DNA of 64,000 nucleotides, from NCBI RefSeq assembly GCF_016908555.1, contig NZ_JAFBEE010000006.1, forward strand, positions 62,001-126,000, written 5' to 3'. Source of the DNA: Alkaliphilus hydrothermalis. Lineage in GTDB: Bacteria; Bacillota; Clostridia; Peptostreptococcales; Natronincolaceae. Position 1 is the first letter of the stretch. The number at the start of each line of letters is the position of its first letter. Shown piece after piece: positions 16,500 to 25,650 of this stretch. The notes below the pieces were generated by a model. It saw only the letters and a program-made list of their open reading frames with translations, was not told where the DNA came from and made no database searches. Made by a program: the position numbers and the translations under genes.

Positions 16500-17648
16500 A
16501 TGGATGACATTCTAAAAAGAGAGTATAAGGAAATTGCCATAGATGCACTGGTTCAGGGGATGAGATTATATGATGATGTTATCAATCAATTTGGAAATGT
16601 ATTGATTCCTGCCAAGACTGAAATTGCAAATGTAGAAAAGATTAAAAACCTATTAGAGCACCATAATATAGCTAGAGTCAAAGTTGTTGTAAAAGAAGAT
16701 GAAGTAGTTGAAGAACTAGACTATGACAAGATGGAAGAAAATGGCGACTATACGAAAATAGAAGAGAAACTCATTGAACTAAAAATACAGGAAGAAATAG
16801 CTTCCTTTAGGCAAAGATTTAAAGATACTCAAGACAGTGTTCAAAAAGGCTTTGAGATGATTCTAAAGGGTGGCAGTGTTAGCAAGGATGAGATTAAAAG
16901 CAATATTAATAAAACCTTAGAGAGTTTTCAAGGAAGTATAAATGTATTTCAGCTGTTGGAGAAAATGAAGGATTTAGATGATATCACCTATGCCCACAGT
17001 CAAAATGTTATGGTAATTAGTCATTCAATTGGAAAGTGGTTAGATTTGAAGGATGAATTAATACAGTCACTGGTGCTGAGTGCTATGCTAATTGATGTTG
17101 GAAAGATGAAGGTGTCCAGTGATATCCTCAACAAGAAGCAAAGGCTTACTGATGATGAGCTGCTGGAGTGCCATAATCATACGGTATATAGCTATGAAAT
17201 GATTAAGAGCTATGATTTTATCAATAATGATATCAAACAAGCGGTGCTACTTCATCATGAAAGGATTGACGGTAGTGGTTATCCTTTAAGATTAAAGGGG
17301 GACAAAATACCACTATTGGCGAAGATTGTGGCAATTGCTGATGTGTACAACGCCCTTACTTCCCAGAGGCCCTATCGAAATAAAAAATCGCCTTTTGAAG
17401 CCATCAAAATTTTGGAGACTGAATACAGGGATAAGCTAGATCTGAAGATTATGTACGTATTCCTAAATAGGATAGGAAACTGCTTCATCGGGCAGAAAAT
17501 AAAACTAAATGATGGAAGAATTGCTGAAATTGTGTATGTAGCAAAGCAAAACATCTATCGTCCTGTGGTGAAGCTTCAGGGGGAGGGGGAGCTGATTGAT
17601 TTAAATATTCCTCAAAATGCCCAAATAGAAATTGTTGATTTTATATAA
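16500..17648 (+). CDS. HD-GYP domain protein with degenerate HD dyad
   Basis: A 382-aa protein. HD-GYP proteins are c-di-GMP phosphodiesterases. The C-terminal half has the family framework: YAHSQNV, ILNKKQRLTDDEL, LLHHERIDGSGYP and IVAIADVYNALTSQRPYR. However, the HD metal dyad that should read HDIGK is LIDVGK (Ile198-Asp199), so one metal ligand is missing. It may be inactive and act as a c-di-GMP sensor or binding partner. The N-terminal about 150 residues have no recognised domain. A sigma-D-type promoter precedes it, and GAGGGAG serves ATG 16500. It is monocistronic. Confidence 0.85.
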   Translation: MDDILKREYKEIAIDALVQGMRLYDDVINQFGNVLIPAKTEIANVEKIKNLLEHHNIARVKVVVKEDEVVEELDYDKMEENGDYTKIEEKLIELKIQEEIASFRQRFKDTQDSVQKGFEMILKGGSVSKDEIKSNINKTLESFQGSINVFQLLEKMKDLDDITYAHSQNVMVISHSIGKWLDLKDELIQSLVLSAMLIDVGKMKVSSDILNKKQRLTDDELLECHNHTVYSYEMIKSYDFINNDIKQAVLLHHERIDGSGYPLRLKGDKIPLLAKIVAIADVYNALTSQRPYRNKKSPFEAIKILETEYRDKLDLKIMYVFLNRIGNCFIGQKIKLNDGRIAEIVYVAKQNIYRPVVKLQGEGELIDLNIPQNAQIEIVDFI

Positions 17649-17654
17649 AAAAAG

Positions 17655-17686
17655 ATAGCCCAGTGATGTGATTGCTGGGCTATTTA
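17655..17686 (+). terminator. Terminator after the HD-GYP gene
   Basis: ATAGCCCAG pairs with CTGGGCTAT, followed by TTATG. The T run is short. Confidence 0.65.
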
Positions 17687-17881
17687 TGTGGGACAGTCTA
17701 TCTGTTTCTATGAATTAAGCCTGTTGTTAATGATGTTCTAACAATAAGGACAAAGATTAAAAAGCTAATCCTTTACAAAGCTTTAACTTTATTAATATAA
17801 CTCAAGTAGATACGTAGGGTACTACTACCAGAGGGTTATTTAGAAATTAGATGGGAAAACGTTAATAATTTATAAACAAGG

Positions 17882-17915
17882 AGACCTAGCAACTAAATAA
17901 CTAGGTCTGTTTTGA
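17882..17915 (-). terminator. Terminator of the CAP-domain gene
   Basis: AGACCTAG and CTAGGTCT form an 8-bp stem just downstream of the minus-strand gene. The T tract is weak on both strands. Confidence 0.5.
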
Positions 17916-17917
17916 TA

Positions 17918-19234
17918 TTAAGGTGTATAAAAATTTTGTGTAAAATAGTTATTGAATCGAGAAGATCCAGTACCAAACCAAACTCCTACCCCAAGTCTAC
18001 GATAATTACCTACAATGGCTTCCCGATGACCAGTGAAGGAATTCATCCAGCCTTCATGGGCAAAAATAGCATTCTGTTGACCTGCAGCAATATTTTCCCC
18101 TGCTGAACGATAGGTGATTCCCTCTTGTTTCATACGATCAAAGGGACTTTCATCTTTTAAACTTACGTGATTAAAGTAATTGCTTTCTGCCATATCTCTG
18201 CTATGTTTTTCAGAACTTAAGGAAGCAAGGTCACACCATTCAAAAGGAGACAATCCTTCCCTTACTCGAAGGGCATTGGCAAGGTCAAACACCTGTCTTG
18301 AGTAGGCTTTCCTAAGCTCTGCAGAAGTATTTAAAGGACGGTGATATTCCTCTTCCACACTTTTATCAATGATTTGCAGGGCCGACACTTGACTATTTTT
18401 GTGAAGATCATAAAAAACAGTTAGATAAGCATTACTTAATTGGTAGACTTGATATTCTTCACCATTTTTAAAAGTGGGATAAAGATAATAGACATTTCCC
18501 TTTAAAATACGGTCTAGGGGTTTTCTATTTAACGAAGATATTAAAGTAGACTTGCTGGAGGCTACATTAATATTAGTTTCATTCTCCCATATGGGGTGAT
18601 TACTATAGATGGCAACAACCTTATTATTCTTTATTCCCAATTGTAGATAATCCTTATAATGATTATGGTATATATGCCATTTAAAGCTATACTCACTGGG
18701 GTCTATACGTTTAGGGCTTCCTAAGATTTTCGTGACTGTCTCAAGGCTTGAGCCTAGGGAGATTCCTTTAATGGAGAAGGTGAGACTGGATTTTGATTCC
18801 TCTTCAGATATAAAAATAGATTTATTTTTTTGATCCCAGTGGACATTTGCCCCTAAATTCTCTGAAAGGAATCGGATAGGGACAAAGGTACGGCCATCAA
18901 TAATTTTTGCCGGTACATCCAGTGTAACACTGGTGTTGTTTTTGTAGGCGGTGGAGCTATTAATTGGGATGATGATAATTGAATTATCCTTAATGGCAGT
19001 AACTTTTCTAGAAAGACTATCCCAAGAAACCTCAGCTCCCAAACTTCTGAGGACGGATCCGATGGGGACAAGTACGCGATTGCCAATAAGCTGGGGTGGC
19101 ACATCAAAGGTGAGCTCCTCTTGATTATTAAAAATTTTTATCTCGGGAATCCATCCATTTCCATAGGCAACTGTGATGATTGAGTAGACTAATAATATAG
19201 AAAGGGTAATCGATAGTGTTTTTTTTAGCTTCAT
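17918..19234 (-). CDS. Secreted CAP (SCP-like) domain protein with copper-amine-oxidase-N-type repeat
   Basis: A 438-aa exported protein. It has an N-terminal signal peptide (MKLKKTLSITLSILL), then a copper-amine-oxidase N-terminal-like domain (LIGNRVLVPIGSVLRSLGAEV and DGRTFVPIRFLSENLGANV), then a CAP-associated domain (about residues 150-275), then a C-terminal CAP domain. The CAP domain shows HSRDMAESNYFNHVS, GENIAAGQQ and GHREAIVGNYRRLGVG. Clostridial members are cell-wall or spore-associated; catalytic function is uncertain. AGGAGG before ATG 19234 overrides an in-frame upstream start. It diverges from the YabE-like gene, another envelope protein. Confidence 0.85.
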   Translation of the reverse strand: MKLKKTLSITLSILLVYSIITVAYGNGWIPEIKIFNNQEELTFDVPPQLIGNRVLVPIGSVLRSLGAEVSWDSLSRKVTAIKDNSIIIIPINSSTAYKNNTSVTLDVPAKIIDGRTFVPIRFLSENLGANVHWDQKNKSIFISEEESKSSLTFSIKGISLGSSLETVTKILGSPKRIDPSEYSFKWHIYHNHYKDYLQLGIKNNKVVAIYSNHPIWENETNINVASSKSTLISSLNRKPLDRILKGNVYYLYPTFKNGEEYQVYQLSNAYLTVFYDLHKNSQVSALQIIDKSVEEEYHRPLNTSAELRKAYSRQVFDLANALRVREGLSPFEWCDLASLSSEKHSRDMAESNYFNHVSLKDESPFDRMKQEGITYRSAGENIAAGQQNAIFAHEGWMNSFTGHREAIVGNYRRLGVGVWFGTGSSRFNNYFTQNFYTP

Positions 19235-19645
19235 GACATTCCTCCTATTGTATAGTTGTATTTTATTTGATGATAGCATTTAATAAAGGCTATTCCAACA
19301 GTTTTAAAACAATGTAATTAAAAAATAATATATACATTTTATGACAGTAATTATTATATTTCCCGGGAAATTGACAATGGGAAATTATACTTACAATCCA
19401 GGGGAATAATGAATATATTTTCTAATATGTGTAAATAATCATAAGGTCAACCGATGAAAATGCCAATTAATACTAAAAAGGTTGACAAATTTTCAAAATA
19501 GGATAAAATAATAAAAATGAAGCAAAATTCCAACTAGGCTCAAGCTCAAAAATGTTTATTAGAAAAAATTAGCTCTAATAAATGAAAAGTCTTTTAACGA
19601 AATCAGGTTGTTAGATTAGTTATTAGGAGAACAGGAGGAAATAAA
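19235..19645. other. Divergent intergenic region between the CAP-protein and YabE-like genes
   Basis: 411 nt without a gene. It holds a 14-bp palindrome ATTTCCCGGGAAAT (19358-19371), a sigma-A-type promoter for the plus-strand gene (19482-19509) and a 9-bp hairpin in the leader (TTTATTAGA 19555-19563 with TCTAATAAA 19574-19582). I looked for a ydaO-type c-di-AMP riboswitch, common before such genes, and did not see one. Confidence 0.5.
19482..19509 (+). promoter_or_regulatory. Promoter of the YabE-like gene
   Basis: TTGACA (19482-19487), 16-bp spacer, TAAAAT (19504-19509). It leaves a leader of about 130 nt. Confidence 0.55.
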
Positions 19646-20689
19646 ATGAAAAGTGACCTCAGCAATAAAAGATTTTTTGATAAAAAAATCTTAGTTGCTA
19701 CGATTACCCTACTGGCGTTAGTAATAGCAGTAGGAGTAACCTTTATGTCATTACAAAAGACCATCGTAATTGCATATGATGGCCAAGAAATTGAAGTTAA
19801 GACGTTTTCAAATACAGTTGAATCTATACTAAGAAAACAAGGAATTGAAATTGCAGCAGAGGATAAAATTATTCCTCAATTACAGGACCCAATCACTGAT
19901 GGTGAACGAATCACGATCCATAGAGCCTTTGAAATACAACTGGTGGATGGTGGAGAAGAAAAGGTGATTAAAACGGCAGAGGCTACTGTTGGAGAGCTTC
20001 TGAAATCACTAAACATCGAAGTGAAGAGTTTAGATCAAGTTGAGCCTGCTCTAGACACTCCTTTAAAAAAGGGTGAATTGGTATTAATCACAAGGGTAGA
20101 GGAGGAGTTCCTAGTAGAGGAACAAGAGATTCCTTATCAATCCATTACCAAGTACAATGATGATCTTGAACAAGGTAAAACTAAGGTAGTTCAAGAGGGG
20201 AAAAGAGGCTTGAAGGAGGTTAAGCTAAGGTTAACCTATGAAGATGGTATTGAGGTATCTAGGGAAGTAGTTGAAGAGAAGGTACATGAACAAGCTGTGG
20301 ATGAAGTGATTGAAAAAGGAACAATGAAATACTTAGTTACCTCCAGAGGGGAAGTAGCCCGTTACAAGAAAGTAATTACAATGCAGGCATCTGCATATGA
20401 TGCTGGATTTGAAAGTACTGGTAAAAGACCTGGAGATCCTTACTATGGAATCACTAGAAGTGGGACTAAGGTAAGACCGGGGGTAGTGGCGGTAGACCCG
20501 AAGGTTATTCCTTTAGGCACAAAGCTGTATGTGGAGTCTTTAGATGGTACTAAAAGCTATGGATATGCCAGCGCTGAGGATACCGGGGGCGCAATTAAGG
20601 GAAATCGAATTGACCTATATTTTGAAAGTCGTAGCGATGCCCTACGCTATGGAAGAAGGAACGTAAGAGTATATGTACTAGACAATTAA
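19646..20689 (+). CDS. YabE-like cell-wall protein (DUF348, G5 and 3D domains)
   Basis: A 347-aa membrane-anchored or secreted protein with an N-terminal hydrophobic helix (ILVATITLLALVIAVGVTF, about residues 14-33). Two ubiquitin-like DUF348 repeats follow (about 40-155), then a G5 domain (about 155-235), then a C-terminal 3D domain with ITMQASAYDAG, GTKVRPGVVAVDP, GTKLYV and the Asp motifs AEDTGGAIKGNRIDLYF. Related to Bacillus YabE and to the RpfB/Sps family; the 3D domain resembles lytic transglycosylases that cut peptidoglycan. GGAGG before ATG 19646. It precedes rnmV-rsmA as in B. subtilis. Confidence 0.9.
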   Translation: MKSDLSNKRFFDKKILVATITLLALVIAVGVTFMSLQKTIVIAYDGQEIEVKTFSNTVESILRKQGIEIAAEDKIIPQLQDPITDGERITIHRAFEIQLVDGGEEKVIKTAEATVGELLKSLNIEVKSLDQVEPALDTPLKKGELVLITRVEEEFLVEEQEIPYQSITKYNDDLEQGKTKVVQEGKRGLKEVKLRLTYEDGIEVSREVVEEKVHEQAVDEVIEKGTMKYLVTSRGEVARYKKVITMQASAYDAGFESTGKRPGDPYYGITRSGTKVRPGVVAVDPKVIPLGTKLYVESLDGTKSYGYASAEDTGGAIKGNRIDLYFESRSDALRYGRRNVRVYVLDN

Positions 20690-20699
20690 TAAATATTTG

Positions 20700-20749
20700 G
20701 TCCAGCAGCCTAACGTATCTTTATATACGTTGTGTTGGCTGGACTTTTT
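20700..20749 (+). terminator. Terminator after the YabE-like gene
   Basis: GTCCAGC...AACGTAT pairs with ATACGTT...GCTGGAC, followed by T5. A long, strong stem. Confidence 0.85.
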
Positions 20750-20922
20750 CATGTCCATAATCAATCAGTGGTATTTGTTGTTATTAATAAAGGTAAAACA
20801 TGGTATACTATAAAGGAACTAGTCAATCCACTTATGGCTTAATAGGAGTTCCTTCCGATATACCTTATACTCAAATAATAACTATAGAATGATTTATAAA
20901 GCAAGATACATAAGGAGGTCCA

Positions 20923-21471
20923 ATGATTAAGGAAATAATAGTAGTTGAAGGAAAAGACGATGTAGCGGCCATTAGAAAGGCTGTCGATGCAGAAATGATT
21001 ACTACAGGAGGATTTGCTTTACCTCCATCAGTTATAAAAAGGATCGAAACGGCAGCTAAAAAAAGAGGGGTTATTATCTTTACGGACCCAGACTTTGCAG
21101 GAGATAAAATAAGAAAGACCATTGCAGCTCAAGTTGCTGGTTGTAAACATGCCTTCCTACCAAAGGAACAGGCCACAAAAAACGGAGATATCGGTATTGA
21201 GAATGCTTCTCCCGAGAGTATACGGGCTGCATTAGAAAAAGTTAGATGTGAATCGGTAGACAGAAGAACAGAGTTTACCCAAAGGGATTTAGTGATTAAC
21301 GGATTAATAGGAGATGCGGGGGCTTCAGAGGCTAGAGACCAACTGGGAAAAATCCTTGGAATTGGTTATGGCAATGCAAAGCAACTACTAAATCGTCTAA
21401 ATAATTATGGAGTAACAAGGGAAGAATTCGAAGAAGCGATAAAAACTTTAAAAAGTAGGGATGTTGAATGA
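20923..21471 (+). CDS. rnmV: Ribonuclease M5
   Basis: Toprim nuclease that matures 5S rRNA. The 182-aa protein shows the Toprim glutamate motif EIIVVEGKDDVAAI at the N-terminus and the DxD motif in IIFTDPDFAGDKI (about residue 48), followed by the M5 C-terminal domain. RBS AAGGAGG precedes ATG 20923. Its stop overlaps the rsmA start (ATGA), the conserved rnmV-ksgA arrangement. Confidence 0.95.
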   Translation: MIKEIIVVEGKDDVAAIRKAVDAEMITTGGFALPPSVIKRIETAAKKRGVIIFTDPDFAGDKIRKTIAAQVAGCKHAFLPKEQATKNGDIGIENASPESIRAALEKVRCESVDRRTEFTQRDLVINGLIGDAGASEARDQLGKILGIGYGNAKQLLNRLNNYGVTREEFEEAIKTLKSRDVE

Positions 21472-22331
21472 ATAAAATAGCTACACCAAAAAACACGAAA
21501 GAAATGGTATCAAAATATGGTTTTCATTTTTCAAAGAGTTTAGGACAAAACTTTTTAGTTGACTACAATATAATTGAGAAGATTATAAGAGGTGCAGGGA
21601 TTACTAAAGATACTAATGTGATTGAAGTAGGCCCTGGAGCAGGGAGTTTGACTCAAGGATTGTCGGAGGCTGCAAAAAAAGTAGTGGCGGTTGAAATTGA
21701 TAAAAAGCTGATTCCTATATTAGAGGATACACTTCAGGGTTATGAAAATATTAAGGTTATTAATGAAGATATCTTAAAATTGGATTTGCATCAGTTATTA
21801 AAAGATGAATTCGACGGAGGAGATATCAAGGTAATAGGTAATTTACCCTATTACATTACAACCCCCATCATTATGAAGTTTTTAGAGGAAAAGGTGCCAG
21901 TAGAATCAATAATTATAATGATTCAAAAGGAAGTGGCAGATCGTATGAATGCCAAGCCAGGAAATAAAGACTACGGAGCCTTGTCGGTGGCAGTTCAATA
22001 TTACTGTACAACTGAGATCATTACGATAGTACCTCCAACGGTATTTATACCTCAACCTAAGGTGGATTCCAGCGTTATTAAATTAAATGTTTTAAAGGAA
22101 CCAAAGGTAAAAGTAGAACGGGAAGATATCTTCTTTAAGGTGGTCAAGGATGCCTTTGGGAAGCGTAGAAAAACCCTGCTAAATGCCTTAAGCAGTGGGG
22201 ATCTACAGTTCAACAAGGATATGGTGAGGGAAGTGCTTAAAGAAAGCAATGTTGATGAAAAGAGAAGAGGAGAAACTCTTTCTCTCGATGAATTTGCCAG
22301 TATAGCAAATGGTTTTGTAAGACGAATATAG
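21468..22331 (+). CDS. rsmA: 16S rRNA adenine dimethyltransferase
   Basis: KsgA enzyme that dimethylates the two adjacent adenines near the 3' end of 16S rRNA. The 287-aa protein has SLGQNFLVDYNIIEKI at the N-terminus, SAM motif I IEVGPGAGSLTQGL (about residue 45) and the catalytic NLPYYITTPII (about residue 124). Translation is probably coupled to rnmV. A terminator follows. Confidence 0.96.
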   Translation: MNKIATPKNTKEMVSKYGFHFSKSLGQNFLVDYNIIEKIIRGAGITKDTNVIEVGPGAGSLTQGLSEAAKKVVAVEIDKKLIPILEDTLQGYENIKVINEDILKLDLHQLLKDEFDGGDIKVIGNLPYYITTPIIMKFLEEKVPVESIIIMIQKEVADRMNAKPGNKDYGALSVAVQYYCTTEIITIVPPTVFIPQPKVDSSVIKLNVLKEPKVKVEREDIFFKVVKDAFGKRRKTLLNALSSGDLQFNKDMVREVLKESNVDEKRRGETLSLDEFASIANGFVRRI

Positions 22332-22342
22332 TACTATTTAAC

Positions 22343-22377
22343 AGGGTCTTTCTCCTTATGGGGAGGCCCTTTTTTTG
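22343..22377 (+). terminator. Terminator after rsmA
   Basis: AGGGTCTTTCTCC pairs with GGGGAGGCCCT, followed by T7. Confidence 0.85.
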
Positions 22378-22407
22378 TAGGAAAGTTCTACATTAAATAA
22401 ATGTAAA
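22378..22407. repeat. Short dispersed repeat, copy 1
   Basis: 30 nt of the form TAGGAARGTTCTACATTAAA continuing with TAAATRTAAA. A second copy at 41371-41400 differs at two positions. A companion 13-mer AAGGAAGACTTTG lies at 22461 here and at 41348 near copy 2. Confidence 0.6.
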
Positions 22408-22612
22408 AGAGAACTTTTTCGTAAATGAGTTTCAACATAAGTCATCATTTAAACCTCCTAAAGGAAGACTTTGTTCTAGAAGTTTAACAATTATTTTATA
22501 GGTTACTCCAAGCAATGGAAAACAATCTGTAAACAATTTGAGACTTAATACATATAATTATACAGAAGCATTTTTTCTGGAGATAGATCATGATTAAGTT
22601 AGGGGGGAAAAC

Positions 22613-23917
22613 ATGAAAAGACGATACAGGAGATATTTTATTATAATGGAAAATGAAGACAACGGATTTGAAGTATCCAATAATCAGAAACCAAAGGGTC
22701 ATGCGAAGGTGGAAGTAAGTAATGACAAAGGGAAAATGGTATTACATTGTCAAAATCTAAAGGATTTATCTGAAAAGCGCATGAGATATCGTTGGTATTT
22801 AGTAAATACCAATAAAGAAGAACCTACTGTCATAGATATCGGCCCTATGGAGGTGGATGAGAACGGTAAAGGAGAAATTACATGGGAGTTTAATGGTGAA
22901 AATGTCAAAGCCACCAAGGAGGCTATTGATGATTTTAACCTATTAACTATGTTGGTAGAATCCATAGGCGATAATAAAACAATCGTAGCACCATTAGTGG
23001 GTTACATAGACAAAGAGAAGTTTGATTGGAGAGAGATTCTAGCACAAAGATTCTTTGGTGACACAACCTCCAATAGCTTTTCCAAAAAGCCTAAGCTAGA
23101 AAAGAGTCAGCCGATACCAAAGCCAATACCTGACATAATTCCTAAAAAGGAACAAAATCCTCCATCAAACCTACAGCCAAAGGTGGAAAAACCAGTTAGA
23201 GAAGAAAATAAGCCAAAAGAAGAAAATAAAATAGTAGAAAAACCAATGATTAAAGAAGAAACAATTGTAAAAGAAAAAACAACTGTTAAAGAAACACCAA
23301 TTGTTAAAGAAACACAACAAGTAAGAGACCCTCAAACAGTAAATGAGACATCTAAACCAGTACAAGAAAATCAACCTTTTATAAGACCACAAGCAGCTAA
23401 AGAGCCAAAGCACCAAAGGGCTATGGAAAATCCCTATGGCGCCCAAAGTGTATTGAAGTCTCTACAAGGATATATTGAAACTACTGTAAAGATGTTCCCA
23501 AAGGTTAATCCTTTTGAGGAGCCTATTGAGAACTATCAATGGTGGCATATTTATTACAATCAGCAGACAATGTATCGAGCCCACATGCCATTCATAGGTT
23601 ATATTGATGGAGCTAAATACCCAACCCAGTATTATCCCTATCAATATCCGACAGACTGTCAACGACAAGTCTATCAATATCAACATTACTTATTTGGTAT
23701 TGTATATGATGCAAATAAGGAAGTTAAATATTATGTTTATGGTATACCAGGTAGAAAAACTAAGTCTGAACAGCCTTATGGCGGTAAAACGGGCTTCGAT
23801 TATTGGAAATCCTGTAGAAGAGGTCATGTAGATGATAGAACTCAAGGGTACTGGCTACTGCACATTGATCCAACAACAGGCGGGGTCGCGAAACCCTTTA
23901 AATCAACAACAATCTAG
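22613..23917 (+). CDS. Conserved clostridial protein of unknown function
   Basis: A 434-aa protein I cannot assign to a functional family. The N-terminal about 135 residues (KRRYRRYFIIMENEDNGFE... YRWYLVNTNKEEPTVIDIGP) look like a compact beta-rich domain I associate with clostridial hypothetical proteins. A Pro/Lys/Glu-rich linker with TVKE-type repeats covers about 155-265. The C-terminal about 150 residues are Tyr/Trp-rich (YQWWHIYYNQQTMYRAHMPF, GRKTKSEQPYGGKTGFDYW) and look globular. There is no signal peptide. RBS GGGGGG precedes ATG 22613. It occupies the place of yabG/veg in B. subtilis but resembles neither. A spore or envelope role is only a guess. Confidence 0.75.
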   Translation: MKRRYRRYFIIMENEDNGFEVSNNQKPKGHAKVEVSNDKGKMVLHCQNLKDLSEKRMRYRWYLVNTNKEEPTVIDIGPMEVDENGKGEITWEFNGENVKATKEAIDDFNLLTMLVESIGDNKTIVAPLVGYIDKEKFDWREILAQRFFGDTTSNSFSKKPKLEKSQPIPKPIPDIIPKKEQNPPSNLQPKVEKPVREENKPKEENKIVEKPMIKEETIVKEKTTVKETPIVKETQQVRDPQTVNETSKPVQENQPFIRPQAAKEPKHQRAMENPYGAQSVLKSLQGYIETTVKMFPKVNPFEEPIENYQWWHIYYNQQTMYRAHMPFIGYIDGAKYPTQYYPYQYPTDCQRQVYQYQHYLFGIVYDANKEVKYYVYGIPGRKTKSEQPYGGKTGFDYWKSCRRGHVDDRTQGYWLLHIDPTTGGVAKPFKSTTI

Positions 23918-23935
23918 TGACTATATATAGGATAA

Positions 23936-23964
23936 GGGAGGGCCTTTTAAAAAAGGCTCTCTTT
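23936..23964 (+). terminator. Terminator
   Basis: GGAGGGCCTTTT pairs with AAAAGGCTCTC, followed by TTTC. Confidence 0.7.
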
Positions 23965-24071
23965 CTATGAAAAGATGATTACACAACTCAAAAGAAATTA
24001 AAGTCCTAAGCTATAAATATCACCATGTTAGCAAAAGATAATAGGTGAAAAAACATAAAGGGGATGATCTA

Positions 24072-25109
24072 ATGATTGAAACTTATCTATTGTTTTTATT
24101 GAGTGCATTTGTTGTAATCATGGCTGGGACGAAGTTGTCTAAGTATGGGGACATCATTGCTGAGGCAACTCCTTTGGGTCATTCAATAGTAGGAGGTATA
24201 TTGATAGCAGCTGCTACATCTCTTCCTGAGCTTGTAACCAGTGTATCATCAGCTTTGATGGATGCACCTGATATTGCTATTGGAAACGTTTATGGGAGCA
24301 ATATATTTAATTTAATGATATTAGCTTTAGTAGACATATTTCATCAACAGGGGAGATTTTTAGTACATGTAAAATCAAATCATATATTGGCAGCCATGTT
24401 TGGTATTTTGTTATCTGCAGTCGGTGCCATCGGGCTTTTAGTAGCCCAAGTCTCGGGAATAGACAAAGTAATCGGATGGATTAGTGTCACAAGTATTATT
24501 ATTTTTACAATATATGTTTTTGCCTCCATCATCATTGTAAGATATGAAAATAAAAGCCAAAGGGAGTTAAAAGAAGAAGTAAAGGAGGAGTTGTATATAA
24601 AGGGAATGATATCAGAAAAACAGGTTAAAAAAGGGAACGTTAGTCTAAGAAGAGCCATTGTGGGTTTTATACTAGCCTCTTTAGTTATTATTTGGGCAGG
24701 AATAAATTTGACTAAAACAGGTGACCAGATTGCTATAGACACAGGACTGGGCCAAACCTTTGTTGGGACCTTACTAATTGCTGCCACTACATCATTGCCA
24801 GAATTAGTAGCTTCTATGTTTGCCATAAAAATAGGAGCCTATGATATGGCAGTAGGCAGTGTGTTGGGTAGCAACATATTCAATATGTTAATCATTACCG
24901 CAACTGATGCAGTCTACTTCAAAGGCTCCATTTTCAGTGTTATTGAAATAAATCATGCCATTACTGCTATGGCAGGAATCCTACTGAGCTCTATGGCTGT
25001 TATTGGACTCTTCTATCGCTCGAAACGTACAATCTTATCAATAGGCTGGGATTCGGTATTTATCTTAACCTTTTACTTAGGAACGGTTTATTTGCTATAC
25101 ATTTCTTAA
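24072..25109 (+). CDS. Calcium/sodium exchanger (CaxA/YrbG type)
   Basis: A 345-aa polytopic membrane protein with the two-fold internal repeat of the CaCA exchangers. The alpha motifs are ATSLPELVTSVSSALMD and TTSLPELVASMFAIK. Each repeat ends with a GSNIFN signature (GSNIFNLMILALVDI, GSNIFNMLIITATD), and about ten transmembrane segments flank an acidic cytosolic loop (about residues 170-190). It should exchange Ca2+ for Na+ or H+. An in-frame GTG at 24045 was passed over because AAAGGGGATG sits just before ATG 24072. Monocistronic. Confidence 0.9.
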   Translation: MIETYLLFLLSAFVVIMAGTKLSKYGDIIAEATPLGHSIVGGILIAAATSLPELVTSVSSALMDAPDIAIGNVYGSNIFNLMILALVDIFHQQGRFLVHVKSNHILAAMFGILLSAVGAIGLLVAQVSGIDKVIGWISVTSIIIFTIYVFASIIIVRYENKSQRELKEEVKEELYIKGMISEKQVKKGNVSLRRAIVGFILASLVIIWAGINLTKTGDQIAIDTGLGQTFVGTLLIAATTSLPELVASMFAIKIGAYDMAVGSVLGSNIFNMLIITATDAVYFKGSIFSVIEINHAITAMAGILLSSMAVIGLFYRSKRTILSIGWDSVFILTFYLGTVYLLYIS

Positions 25110-25124
25110 AGGCTTAATGATTAT

Positions 25125-25571
25125 TTAATGAACTTTTTTAATTTCATAGGGCCATTTTTGGTAACCACCGATAAGGGCAAAGACCCTTGGAAATCCAGAC
25201 TCTGCCATGAGTTTAGATGCTTTTAAACTCTCTTTACCATTATCACAGTAGATTAAGTAAGTATCATCAGGACTAAGGGTTGCCATTTGAGCCTTTAAAT
25301 CCTTGTAAGGAACAAACTGTGCGTTACTTATGTGTCCTTGGTTGTAATCCTGCTGAGATCGAACATCAAGAATGACAATTTGGGGGTTATTTTGTATAAA
25401 TATATTGGCCTCTTCAGGGAGAAGTTTTTGATAGTTATACTTGAGCTGACTATTACTGCTGACGGGACGTTCCTCAGATAATTGACCTAAAATAATTAAA
25501 CCAATAATTAGAGCAATCACTACGCCAATGGTTATATACAAATCCCTTTTTCTAAAAACAAAGATACGCAT
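25125..25571 (-). CDS. Membrane-anchored rhodanese-like protein
   Basis: A 148-aa protein with one N-terminal membrane helix (LYITIGVVIALIIGLIIL, about residues 11-28) and an extracytoplasmic rhodanese domain. Visible motifs are VILDVRSQQDYNQGHISNA and the active-site loop YCDNGKES with the catalytic cysteine. Rhodaneses transfer sulfane sulfur; the substrate is unknown. RBS AGGGGTG before ATG 25571. It lies 79 nt after ytrI on the same strand and may be co-transcribed with it. Confidence 0.88.
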   Translation of the reverse strand: MRIFVFRKRDLYITIGVVIALIIGLIILGQLSEERPVSSNSQLKYNYQKLLPEEANIFIQNNPQIVILDVRSQQDYNQGHISNAQFVPYKDLKAQMATLSPDDTYLIYCDNGKESLKASKLMAESGFPRVFALIGGYQKWPYEIKKVH

Positions 25572-25650
25572 TATTTCACCCCTCTATACTTTTTTATTAG
25601 CTTGATATAATATATGGGTTAAAAATAAGCTTTATTACGGTATTGATGAA

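Noticed and set aside
19280..19645. ydaO-type c-di-AMP riboswitch before the YabE-like gene
   Set aside because: Such riboswitches often precede these genes, but the GC-rich conserved core is not present in this AT-rich leader.
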